38,407 nt of DNA from Xenococcaceae cyanobacterium MO_167.B27. Its GTDB lineage: Bacteria; Cyanobacteriota; Cyanobacteriia; Cyanobacteriales; Xenococcaceae. Made by a program: the position numbers and the translations under genes. This document shows, in pieces, positions 24,971 through 32,149 of this stretch. How positions within the stretch are numbered: position 1 is the first letter of the stretch; every line of letters begins with the position of its first letter. The notes below the pieces were generated by a model that saw nothing but the letters and a program-made list of their open reading frames with translations, searched no databases and had not been told where the DNA came from. The stretch lies in contig JASJCP010000035.1 in the NCBI GenBank assembly GCA_030065935.1, forward strand, positions 1 to 38,407, given 5' to 3'.

Positions 24971-25420
24971 CTAGATATAGTTTTCTAACTTATTTTGTAA
25001 TTTAACAATATTTTTCTTGTATATCCTAATTCTTTCTTTGTCTTTTTCAGTAGGGTTATAAATTCTGGAAATATCCAGATTATCCGTCATATCTGCTATT
25101 TTTACTCTTAAAGCAATCTCGTTATCCATAACTCTTCTTAAGTATTCGTTGAGCTTTTCTCCCTTTCGTTTGGTAATAGCATCAATAGCTACAATTAAGC
25201 AATTGCTAAATCCTGCTACTTTTAAATCTTCAAGAGTTAGGTCTGAATCTTCGACGGCATCATGGAGGACTCCGACAATTTTTTCTTCAACAGTCTCAAG
25301 CGCATTCATTACTCTTAGGGGATGACTTATATAGGGTTTTCCTCCTTTATCGACTTGTCCATCATGAGCTAGTTCGGCAATTTCTATGGCTTTATTTAAT
25401 AGGTCTTCTGGTTTTAACAT
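24971..25420 (-). CDS. HD-domain protein (RelA/SpoT hydrolase-domain-like)
   Basis: 149 residues. The sequence is a single HD domain like the hydrolase half of RelA/SpoT and of small alarmone hydrolases: KAIEIAELAHDGQVDKGGKP, YISHPLRVM (first His ligand), then VGVLHDAVEDSDLT with the HD pair and EDS. Such domains use Mn2+ to remove pyrophosphate from (p)ppGpp. No synthetase or TGS/ACT domains are fused, consistent with a stand-alone small hydrolase, though many such proteins are uncharacterised. ATG at 25420 without a strong ribosome binding site. Monocistronic by position. Confidence 0.8.
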   Translation of the reverse strand: MLKPEDLLNKAIEIAELAHDGQVDKGGKPYISHPLRVMNALETVEEKIVGVLHDAVEDSDLTLEDLKVAGFSNCLIVAIDAITKRKGEKLNEYLRRVMDNEIALRVKIADMTDNLDISRIYNPTEKDKERIRIYKKNIVKLQNKLENYI

Positions 25421-25691
25421 TATCTTTGGTTTGTAACAGAAATCAAATTGCGTACAAATTGCGTACCCACTCTGCCAATTATCGCGATCGCCCTATCTCC
25501 CAGATTATTTGTTTGGTCATTACTCTTACATTCGGCTCTTCCGTTAACAATATAAAACCTGTAGAGCGATTTTCTTAACATTCAAAATTGAAAACTTATG
25601 ATAGCTTTAAGCTAAGATGGTCTGTTGTCTATGTTCCTTGTTTCTTAATTGATACACTATTAAGCAAGTCACTTTAGCAAAAGAATATAGT

Positions 25692-26069
25692 ATGCTCAAT
25701 TTTTCAGGAACAAGACCCAAGAATTTAGGAGTAAAAGACGGAAAACTTGTACCTTGTCCAGGTACACCTAACTGCGTCAGTAGTCAGAGTGATAATCCTC
25801 AATTTAAAGTCGATCCTTTACCATTAACCTCTATTGCAGAGATTAAAAAGGTAGTGGAAGGGATGGAAAGGACTACTATTATTGAAGAAACTGATAATTA
25901 TCTTTATGCTGAGTTTAAAAGCAAGTTGATGGGCTATGTGGATGATGTGGAGTTCTATTTAGATTCTGATAATAATGTAGTGCAGGTTCGTTCCGCTTCT
26001 CGTTTGGGTCAGTCTGATCTTGGCGTTAATCGTAAAAGAGTAGAAGAAATACGTTCCTTATTAGCATAA
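25692..26069 (+). CDS. DUF1499 family protein
   Basis: 125 residues, covering the DUF1499 domain almost entirely: GTRPKNLGVKDGKLVPCPGT, PNCVSSQSD and the C-terminal VQVRSASRLGQSDLGVNRKR. No signal peptide is seen in this version. Function unknown. Paired cysteines occur in PCPGTPNC near residues 22-28. ATG start. The gene is followed by a palindromic repeat and the right end of the second tnpB element. Confidence 0.85.
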   Translation: MLNFSGTRPKNLGVKDGKLVPCPGTPNCVSSQSDNPQFKVDPLPLTSIAEIKKVVEGMERTTIIEETDNYLYAEFKSKLMGYVDDVEFYLDSDNNVVQVRSASRLGQSDLGVNRKRVEEIRSLLA

Positions 26070-26077
26070 ATCAATTT

Positions 26078-26105
26078 GTAGGGTGGGCGGTGCAGGCAGC
26101 CCTAC
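26078..26105. repeat. GTAGGG...CCCTAC palindromic repeat, copy 1
   Basis: GTAGGG and CCCTAC bracket TGGGCGGTGCAGGCAG. The reverse complement is nearly the same as 28543-28568, indicating two inverted copies of a small dispersed repeat, each just after a plus-strand gene (DUF1499 and the BASS transporter). Confidence 0.65.
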
Positions 26106-26182
26106 CTCATTCTTAACTCCAAAGTTTTAGGTTCAGAAGCTCGAAATCGTTACAGGCTGGTTGGTAAGATAGCGTGACATCT

Positions 26183-26214
26183 CCCGACACTCTATCCGTA
26201 GGATAGAGTGCGGG
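26183..26214 (-). ncRNA. Right end and probable guide-RNA 3' scaffold of the second tnpB element
   Basis: On the minus strand CCCG-CACTCTATCC-TAC-GGATAGAGTG-T-CGGG forms a long stem-loop in the setting GAAGCCCG...CGGGAGATGTCA, 40 bp after the tnpB stop. The flank beyond it (GCTATCTTACCAACC on the minus strand) would be the guide. Transcription is inferred from TnpB biology. Confidence 0.6.
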
Positions 26215-26256
26215 CTTCCAATCCTCGCAGATTGGTATTTCTGGATCGGCACTTAT

Positions 26257-27468
26257 CTAGGCATATTCCCCCGACAGTACGCCATTACCAGACAGTTTCC
26301 TTTCCCCGCCGTCCACGGGTACTATTGATTCTAGTCCTCGATTTAAAATCACCCTCCCACTAGCATGATCTCTCGAAGTTTGATACCCGCATTCAGGACA
26401 AAGATGAACTCTTTGATTGAGTTTCTTTTTACCTGTGTGAGTGCCACATTCAGGACAAATTTGACTGGTGTGTCTGTGGTCAACTTTAGCAAAGTGCTTA
26501 CCGCGTTTCCAACATACCCAAGAGAGCAAATGTCGGAATTGACCAAAACCACCGTCGAGCATCTGCTTGCCCAAAAATCCCTTGGCAGTCATTTTAAAGT
26601 TGATATCTTCTACAAAAATCATGTCTGCCTGGTCGCACAGGAGATGGCTAGTAGAATAGTGAAAGTTTTTACGAGTATTAGCTATTTTGTGATGGAGTCT
26701 AGCTACTTTTAGCTGCGCTTTTTCCCAGTTTTTTGACCGTTTATTTTTGCGAGATACTCTTCGTTGCAGCACTTTAAGCCTACTTTGAAGTTCTCGGAAA
26801 AATCTGGCGGGTTCGACTCGGAAATTGTCGCTAGTCACCAAAAACGATTCCAGCCCGATATCGATGCCGATTCCTCTCCCCATAGGCAAAGGGTCAGGTA
26901 CATTAACATCGCATTGGATAGTTACAACTGCATACCATATAGTTCCTCTTGCTCTTGATACAATCCTGACTCCTTTGACCTTAAATCCTTCAGGGATTGG
27001 TCGATGGCAATTGATAGTTACCTCCCCAATTTTGGGCAATTTTATTTGATTGTCAGAAATTGGATTTTCCTTAAATTGAGGGAACAAAAAGGATTGATAT
27101 CTTCCGTATTTCTTGTATCTGGGAAAACCAAAACCACGAGTTTTAAAAGCTTCCCAGGTATTATGCAGTCTTTTCACTACATCCTGAGTTACTTGGGAAT
27201 GAACATCTTTATAGTCTGAATTGGTCTTTTTCCATTGGGTAAGTTGTCGCTTTTGTTCCAAGTAGCTAGGAAATGGAATATCGGGAGACATAATGTGTTC
27301 CCGTACCAAAGAGCAAGAGTACAAACTACATTTTCTGGAATTTATCCAATCTTTGAGGTCGCGCAGACAATGATTGTACAATCGTCGGCACGTCTCCAAC
27401 CATTCAAGCATCAAGGCTTGTTGGCTTTCTGTGGGATAAATTCGGTATCTGTAGTTTATATTTAACAT
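26257..27468 (-). CDS. tnpB: TnpB RNA-guided endonuclease, catalytically complete
   Basis: 403 residues of the IS605 OrfB/TnpB family, with the full RuvC triad: Asp203 in GIDIGLESFLV, Glu287 in MIFVEDINFK and Asp367 in TSRDHASG. The zinc site is C338/C341 and C357/C360 (CPECGTH, CPECGYQ). The helix-turn-helix N-terminus (YRYRIYPTESQQALMLEWL) and the central YSTSHLLCDQ helix are typical. Full length with no shift, so this copy could be an active guide-RNA nuclease. Imperfect hairpins mark both ends (27501-27533 left, 26183-26214 right). No tnpA transposase is encoded, so movement would need one in trans. It is only distantly similar to the other tnpB at 19768. Confidence 0.93.
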   Translation of the reverse strand: MLNINYRYRIYPTESQQALMLEWLETCRRLYNHCLRDLKDWINSRKCSLYSCSLVREHIMSPDIPFPSYLEQKRQLTQWKKTNSDYKDVHSQVTQDVVKRLHNTWEAFKTRGFGFPRYKKYGRYQSFLFPQFKENPISDNQIKLPKIGEVTINCHRPIPEGFKVKGVRIVSRARGTIWYAVVTIQCDVNVPDPLPMGRGIGIDIGLESFLVTSDNFRVEPARFFRELQSRLKVLQRRVSRKNKRSKNWEKAQLKVARLHHKIANTRKNFHYSTSHLLCDQADMIFVEDINFKMTAKGFLGKQMLDGGFGQFRHLLSWVCWKRGKHFAKVDHRHTSQICPECGTHTGKKKLNQRVHLCPECGYQTSRDHASGRVILNRGLESIVPVDGGERKLSGNGVLSGEYA

Positions 27469-27500
27469 GAAAACATAATACCATGTTTAGCGCGATTCAT

Positions 27501-27533
27501 CACAACGCTAAATCAAATAGATTTTAGCGTGTG
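27501..27533 (-). repeat. Left-end hairpin of the second tnpB element
   Basis: CACAACGCTAAATC (27501-27514) and GATTTTAGCGTGTG (27520-27533) are imperfect inverted repeats, 33 bp upstream of the tnpB start. Position and form fit the subterminal hairpin bound by TnpA in IS200/IS605 left ends. Confidence 0.6.
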
Positions 27534-27574
27534 GCTTCTCGCGCACTAGCTAAATTCTTGTGTGTGGAGTTCTT

Positions 27575-28462
27575 ATGGAATCAAATTTTCTAACGGCTGT
27601 TTTTCTACCTCTAGCACTATTCATCATCATGCTGGGCATGGGGCTAGGGCTAACATTAGATGACTTTAAACGAGTTTTGGTTGAACCAAAAGCTGTTGTC
27701 GCCGGTCTCATAGCTCAGCTTATTCTGTTACCTATCGTCGGTTTTGCATTAGCGACAGTTTTTCCGCTTTCCCCTGAGTTAGCTGTGGGGGTTATGCTCC
27801 TCGCTGCTTGTCCCGGTGGTCCTACCTCCAATATGATCGCCTATCTGATTAAGGGAAATGTTGCTCTCTCTATTACTCTGACGGCAATTACTACTCTGAT
27901 TACGGTGTTTACAATTCCTCTGGTGGTAAATCTCTCTATGCAGAACTTTATGGGGGAAGGGACGGCTTTACAGTTGCCTTTTCTGAACACTGTCATTCAG
28001 ATTGCTGTCATTACTCTAATTCCTATTAGCATTGGTATGGTGCTGCACCATTACACACCCAAGTTAGCAGCTACAGTTGAGAAAAGTGTTAAATGGTTGT
28101 CTTTGTTCTTTTTGTCCTTAATTATTGTAGGTTTACTGGTCAAGGAAAGAGCGAATGTCCCTAGCTTTTTCTTACAAGTTGGCTGGGTGACGCTCACGCT
28201 AAATATTATCATGATGGCTCTAGGGTATAAGCTCGCCACTGTTTCCCAGCTAGATCAACCCCGTGCTAAGTCAATTACTGTGGAAGTTGGTATCCAAAAT
28301 GGCACTTTGGCGATCGCAATTGCCAGCACCCCGACATTACTTGATATGCCCACTATGGCAATTCCCGCAGCGATCTATTCCCTAATTATGTTTGTCACAA
28401 GTGCTGCATTTGGTTGGTTGGTCAAACATCAATCCGACAGCATTGCTAGCTCAACTCATTGA
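27575..28462 (+). CDS. BASS-family sodium-dependent transporter
   Basis: 295 residues from the ATG at 27575, which has GGAG five bases upstream; a GTG at 27560 would add five residues. A polytopic inner-membrane protein with about ten hydrophobic segments, of the bile acid:sodium symporter family. Features include PLALFIIMLGMGLGLTLDDF near the N-terminus, LLAACPGGPTSNMIAYLIKG (the broken-helix sodium-site region) and VEVGIQNGTLAIAIAST in the second crossover. In cyanobacteria such proteins move organic anions (some relatives carry bicarbonate or pyruvate); the substrate here is unknown. Its start lies directly beside the left end of the tnpB element, so its original promoter region may have been altered. 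Confidence 0.88.
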   Translation: MESNFLTAVFLPLALFIIMLGMGLGLTLDDFKRVLVEPKAVVAGLIAQLILLPIVGFALATVFPLSPELAVGVMLLAACPGGPTSNMIAYLIKGNVALSITLTAITTLITVFTIPLVVNLSMQNFMGEGTALQLPFLNTVIQIAVITLIPISIGMVLHHYTPKLAATVEKSVKWLSLFFLSLIIVGLLVKERANVPSFFLQVGWVTLTLNIIMMALGYKLATVSQLDQPRAKSITVEVGIQNGTLAIAIASTPTLLDMPTMAIPAAIYSLIMFVTSAAFGWLVKHQSDSIASSTH

Positions 28463-28472
28463 CATATTCTCT

Positions 28473-28498
28473 CCGTTAAAATCAAGGATTTTTAACGG
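28473..28498 (+). terminator. Hairpin after the BASS transporter gene
   Basis: CCGTTAAAA (28473-28481) pairs with TTTTAACGG (28490-28498), 10 bp after the stop. No T-run follows. On the other strand it reads ...TTAACGGAGAGAATATGTCAA, which also resembles an IS200/IS605 end, so the role is uncertain. Confidence 0.45.
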
Positions 28499-28542
28499 GA
28501 TAATCTAAAGTGTTTCTCCTTCTTCAGGCGACCCAGTTTATT

Positions 28543-28568
28543 GTAGGGCGATGCACTGCCCACCCTAC
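28543..28568. repeat. GTAGGG...CCCTAC palindromic repeat, copy 2
   Basis: GTAGGGCGATGCACTGCCCA then CCCTAC. It matches the reverse complement of 26078-26105 apart from a few loop bases. It lies 11 bp from the stop of the ferrochelatase-like gene. Confidence 0.65.
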
Positions 28569-28579
28569 CTCTAATAGCT

Positions 28580-29704
28580 TTAATGATGATGGTGATGATG
28601 GTGGTTGTTAACAGAAGCTAATTCTGGATTTACGGTTACTCCTTCATCAGATAGTAAAGCAATAATTTGTTCGTTTGCCCAATCTGCTGCCATGTGTAAG
28701 AATTCACTATTATCATTGACGCAGGGCATTCTGACAAAATTAACTTTTTTATGACGATGTTGTAAATGATGAATAATATGATCTACATCTAAGATAGTTT
28801 CATGGTTTTCAGTTGCAAAGCCAATGGGCATCATAATTATGGCATTTGCGCCTAATTCAATTAAGTTTTTGGCTGCTAACTCTACATTAGGCTGTGTCCA
28901 TTCAATTAGGGGTGTGTCATGGTTGAGCCAACCTACAGAAATTAGGGGATATTTAGTAATTAATTCTTCTCTGACTAGTTCATAAAGAGCTTGACTTTCA
29001 TCTATGCCAGAAGTAAATCCTTTGGCTTTATGAGGACAGCCATGATTCATTAAAATAATACCGATTTGGGATGGTAAATGGGCTTGCTGCAATTCCCTGG
29101 TAATTTTTTCTTCTACCATGTTTGCCAACAATTTGATGTAAGCTGTCTGGTTGTAGAAAGAAGGAATGTAGCGGATACTTTTAAGCCAGTGCTGTTGCTT
29201 TTCTGAGAGTGCAACTAAAGCTTTGTTTACTTGTTCTACAGCAATTCCACTGGTAAAAATTGAATCTACAACTAGTAATGGATAGATTAATAGTTTGGTA
29301 AATCCTTCCGCTTTGATTTCAGTTAATACTTGTTCTGGTAAAAAAGGTTTGCAGAAGTTAAAAGCTTTAAAAACTTTAAGGCGATCGCCCCAAGTTTCCT
29401 GTAATTCTTGTTCGATTCCTGCTCTTTGTTGTTCAAAAATTTGATTGTGAGGTGAAATAAAATTACCGTGCTGGTGTCCCCATTCATGGAGGTCAAACAT
29501 AGCTAATATTTTAGCTAAAGGAGGATACATCCAAGTAGGAACAGGAGCAAACTTGGCAGTTAAAAGATTTAATGCTTGTTCATTATAATTAGCAAAATCT
29601 TCGTAGCTTTCTACTTCTCCATAACCCATTAATAAAACTGCAACTTTGTCTTGATTGGGATTATTAACAGGGTGTTGGTGTGTATTTTCAGAAATTGTTA
29701 CCAC
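28580..29704 (-). CDS. Ferrochelatase-family protein with a terminal polyhistidine tract
   Basis: 374 residues. The fold is that of HemH, which inserts metal into a tetrapyrrole. The start DKVAVLLMGYGEVESYEDF, the central His motif ILMNHGCPHKAKGF and the acidic motif MPIGFATENHETILDVDHII (HemH: SExxETL.E.D) are recognisable, so both classic active-site residues appear present. Sequence similarity to ordinary HemH is low, and the C-terminal LHC-like helix of cyanobacterial HemH is missing. The protein instead ends in seven His (mixed CAC/CAT codons) just before TAA. Many cyanobacteria carry a second HemH-like gene. A His-rich tail fits storage or delivery of a divalent metal, as in CbiX-type chelatases. 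The metal and tetrapyrrole are unknown. Confidence 0.78.
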   Translation of the reverse strand: MVTISENTHQHPVNNPNQDKVAVLLMGYGEVESYEDFANYNEQALNLLTAKFAPVPTWMYPPLAKILAMFDLHEWGHQHGNFISPHNQIFEQQRAGIEQELQETWGDRLKVFKAFNFCKPFLPEQVLTEIKAEGFTKLLIYPLLVVDSIFTSGIAVEQVNKALVALSEKQQHWLKSIRYIPSFYNQTAYIKLLANMVEEKITRELQQAHLPSQIGIILMNHGCPHKAKGFTSGIDESQALYELVREELITKYPLISVGWLNHDTPLIEWTQPNVELAAKNLIELGANAIIMMPIGFATENHETILDVDHIIHHLQHRHKKVNFVRMPCVNDNSEFLHMAADWANEQIIALLSDEGVTVNPELASVNNHHHHHHH

Positions 29705-29821
29705 TATTGCTTTCCTTGGGATAATTTATGAGAGATATTTGATGAGAGATGAGGGACAAGGCATGAGAATAATAACCACTAATTAATTTCCTTATTCTTT
29801 TTTCTTCCTTCATCTCTTAAG

Positions 29822-29852
29822 AGCAGAAGCCCCTTGCATAATGAGGGGATAG
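29822..29852 (+). repeat. Solo hairpin resembling an IS200/IS605 right end
   Basis: AGAAGCCCCTTGCATAATG followed by AGGGGATAG contains the stem CCCCT/AGGGG (29830-29834 with 29844-29848). The GAAGCCC...GGGGA frame matches the ends of the tnpB elements here. No tnpB is attached. The 256-bp gap contains nothing else I recognise. Confidence 0.4.
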
Positions 29853-29960
29853 ATTTATAACTCTTTCTCGACTTGCTTTACGCTAACGTCCCTACAGGGG
29901 GGTTATTCGCTATGTAACGCAATACTTTGCATTTTGTAATTATTGATTAACTATTGTTCA

Positions 29961-30491
29961 ATGAAAGTAATAATTTGCCCTGGTATTCACTCCTCTGAGT
30001 TGACAGAGAGTTTTGTCCGTAGTGTTTCAACAACCATAAACCCTAACATCCAATGGTTAGTTTTGCCCACTGAGGAACATCCTCCCTATTCTCCTTTTGC
30101 TATCTATAATTGGCTCAATAAACCAGAAATACTCACTGATGAATTGTTATTTATTACTTTTAGTGCTGGAGTAGTGGGAGGAATGGGGGCTGCGATCGCT
30201 CTTAAAGGGAAAGGAGTTAACATTAAAGCTTTTATTGCGATCGATGGTTGGGGTGTTCCTCTCTGGGGAATTTTTCCTCTATATCGTTTTAGTCACGATT
30301 ATTTTACCCATTGGAGTTCCGCTATTTTGGGGACAGGAAAAGCCAGTTTTTATGCTCATCCTCCTGTAGAACATTTGGCAATGTGGCGATCGCCTGAAAC
30401 CTGTATTGGATGGATTGTTTCTAATTCCTCAGCTAGCAAAGTTAGTTGTTCAGCACAAGATTATCTGCAACGGATAATTGTTGATTGCTAA
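29961..30491 (+). CDS. Hypothetical protein, alpha/beta-hydrolase-like
   Basis: 176 residues from the ATG at 29961, which directly precedes the hydrophobic strand MKVIICPGIHSSELTESFV; an upstream start at 29943 would add six residues. ITFSAGVVGGMGAAIALKGK resembles a nucleophile elbow (SAG) followed by a glycine-rich helix. FIAIDGWGVP could hold an acidic residue and HPPVEHLAMW a His. No signal peptide. I recall similar cyanobacterial proteins without assigned function. The last codons (VDC and TAA) lie in the first units of an STRR array, so the C-terminus may have been trimmed by repeat expansion. Confidence 0.7.
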   Translation: MKVIICPGIHSSELTESFVRSVSTTINPNIQWLVLPTEEHPPYSPFAIYNWLNKPEILTDELLFITFSAGVVGGMGAAIALKGKGVNIKAFIAIDGWGVPLWGIFPLYRFSHDYFTHWSSAILGTGKASFYAHPPVEHLAMWRSPETCIGWIVSNSSASKVSCSAQDYLQRIIVDC

Positions 30492-30524
30492 TTGTTAGTT
30501 GTTAGTTGTTAGTTGTTGATTGCT
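30483..30524. repeat. STRR heptamer array, six units
   Basis: GATTGCT, AATTGTT, three AGTTGTT and GATTGCT in tandem. The first unit supplies the stop codon (TAA) of the preceding gene. Confidence 0.85.
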
Positions 30525-30531
30525 ACTTATT

Positions 30532-31953
30532 CTATTGATGTTTCCATTCGGCAAAAATCTCTTTAATTCTGGCGATCGCTTCATCTGCTGCTTGTTCGGG
30601 GGATATGCCATCGATAACTATGCGGTATAAAATTTTTCCCCAAAGATTTTCTTCTAGTACTTGGCTGTAAGCAGGGTTATTAGAAGTATAAGATAAGCGA
30701 GTTTCCCCCTTGACTAAAATTTTAGCTGCTGTCATCAGATAAGGGTCTTTAGTTTGTTGCCAAAAAGGGTCTGACCAAACGGAATTTTGTACTGGTTGGC
30801 TTCTATGTCCAGAAGTATGAAGATATTTCATTGTAACTTGGGGCTGAATGAAATAGCCCATAAAGTCTTTAGCTAATTTGATGTGAGGTGAATCAGCAAA
30901 AATCACTGCTTGTTTGACAGTAATGATGTAACACATTGGTTTGCCATTAGGTTTATTGGGAAGTTCAACAACACCTAATCTGTTGTAGTAAGTATCAGTA
31001 TCCTGACGCACCATAGCAGAAATCGAAAGGCTAACATTAGGAGTCATTAATACAACTCGGTTGAGTAAGTTGCGATTGTTATCGGTATTCAACCAATTGA
31101 CTGCATCGGGTGGTACATAACCTTGTAGATAAAATTGGCTGTACCAGTCTAAACATTGAATAATTCCCTGGCGTACTTCGGGGCGATCTACTAGTAGCTT
31201 TCCTTCCTCATTAAGTAGGGTGACATCGTATGCTTCTAAAATCTGCTCAAATAAAAGAAACATATCATCTGTTCCATTAATAGAAAAAGGTAGCCCCAAG
31301 CCGTAAATATCTTGATTATGTTGTGTTCTTAATTCATATTGGGCTTTTTGCCAAAATAACCAAAAATAGTCCCAATCTTGGGGAATATCACTGTTCTTCA
31401 TTCCCACAAGTGATAATAATTTCTGCCAATAGAAGATAAATGTAGTAGCTTGATATACTGGTATGCCGTAGTAGCTAGATTCACCAGTGACCTTATTAGA
31501 ATAGGTGATCGCTTTCAGGATATGTTCGGGATAAGAATCCTTAACTGGTTCGATAACATCAGAGACATCTTGCAGTTTATTTTGCCAAGCTAGACGAGGA
31601 TAGAGAGTTGGGTTAGCTTTTCGACTCATGATTAGATCGGGGAGATTTCCTGATCTTACGGCTCTTTCTACTTTTTCTACTAGTTCGTTAGTAGGATAAA
31701 AAGATAGCTTAACCTGATTGCCTGTTTTCTGTTGCCAATCATTAACAATGGCGCGAAAAGCGGTATCTTCTTCTAAATTCAAGCCTTTTTCCCACCAGAT
31801 ATTCAGTTTTTGTGTCGTTTCTCTAGCAGAATACTCAGCCATCTTTGATGGGTCGATTTGCATTTCTTGGGAGCAGGAAACTGTAAACCAAAAAAATGCG
31901 ATCGCAAGATAAAAGTACCAATATTTAAAACTGCGACGCAACTTTTTCCTCAT
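30532..31953 (-). CDS. ABC-type extracellular solute-binding lipoprotein, paralogue of 5414-6832
   Basis: 473 residues with a lipoprotein signal (basic MRKKLRR, a hydrophobic segment and FTVSC lipobox with Cys near residue 28). The mature region follows the same order as the paralogue at 5.4 kb: LNIWWEKGLNLEEDTAFRAI, TGNQVKLSFYPTN, YYGIPVYQATTFIFYWQKLL, IPQDWDYFWLFW, GIIQCLDWYSQFYLQGYVPP, DAVNWLNTDNNRNLLNR and a final AADEAIARIKEIFAEWKHQ. The two are co-linear with very similar lengths, so this is a duplication that has diverged. No permease or ATPase is nearby. Periplasmic substrate capture is likely; the ligand is unknown, and sugar-type is inferred from the family. Confidence 0.88.
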   Translation of the reverse strand: MRKKLRRSFKYWYFYLAIAFFWFTVSCSQEMQIDPSKMAEYSARETTQKLNIWWEKGLNLEEDTAFRAIVNDWQQKTGNQVKLSFYPTNELVEKVERAVRSGNLPDLIMSRKANPTLYPRLAWQNKLQDVSDVIEPVKDSYPEHILKAITYSNKVTGESSYYGIPVYQATTFIFYWQKLLSLVGMKNSDIPQDWDYFWLFWQKAQYELRTQHNQDIYGLGLPFSINGTDDMFLLFEQILEAYDVTLLNEEGKLLVDRPEVRQGIIQCLDWYSQFYLQGYVPPDAVNWLNTDNNRNLLNRVVLMTPNVSLSISAMVRQDTDTYYNRLGVVELPNKPNGKPMCYIITVKQAVIFADSPHIKLAKDFMGYFIQPQVTMKYLHTSGHRSQPVQNSVWSDPFWQQTKDPYLMTAAKILVKGETRLSYTSNNPAYSQVLEENLWGKILYRIVIDGISPEQAADEAIARIKEIFAEWKHQ

Positions 31954-32149
31954 AAATAAACCAGGGAAGATTAAGGTATCAGTACTGAAAAATCAATATT
32001 TTCGACCCTATTACTTAATCGAGAATAAGTAGAGAAGTGATAAGTGCCATGTCAGGCGCGATAACTTTTGCCATCACAACTTATTCTGTTGAACTTACGT
32101 TTTTTAATATAAGATTTGAAGAAAAATATTTATCCTGTTGAATAAACTG

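Noticed and set aside
26349-27465. Several reading frames of 64-115 residues antisense to or overlapping the second tnpB
   Set aside because: They follow the codon structure of tnpB in other frames and have no protein features of their own.
28580-28605. His-tag or vector contamination
   Set aside because: The seven His codons are mixed CAC/CAT, end a long native frame and lie in continuous chromosomal sequence.
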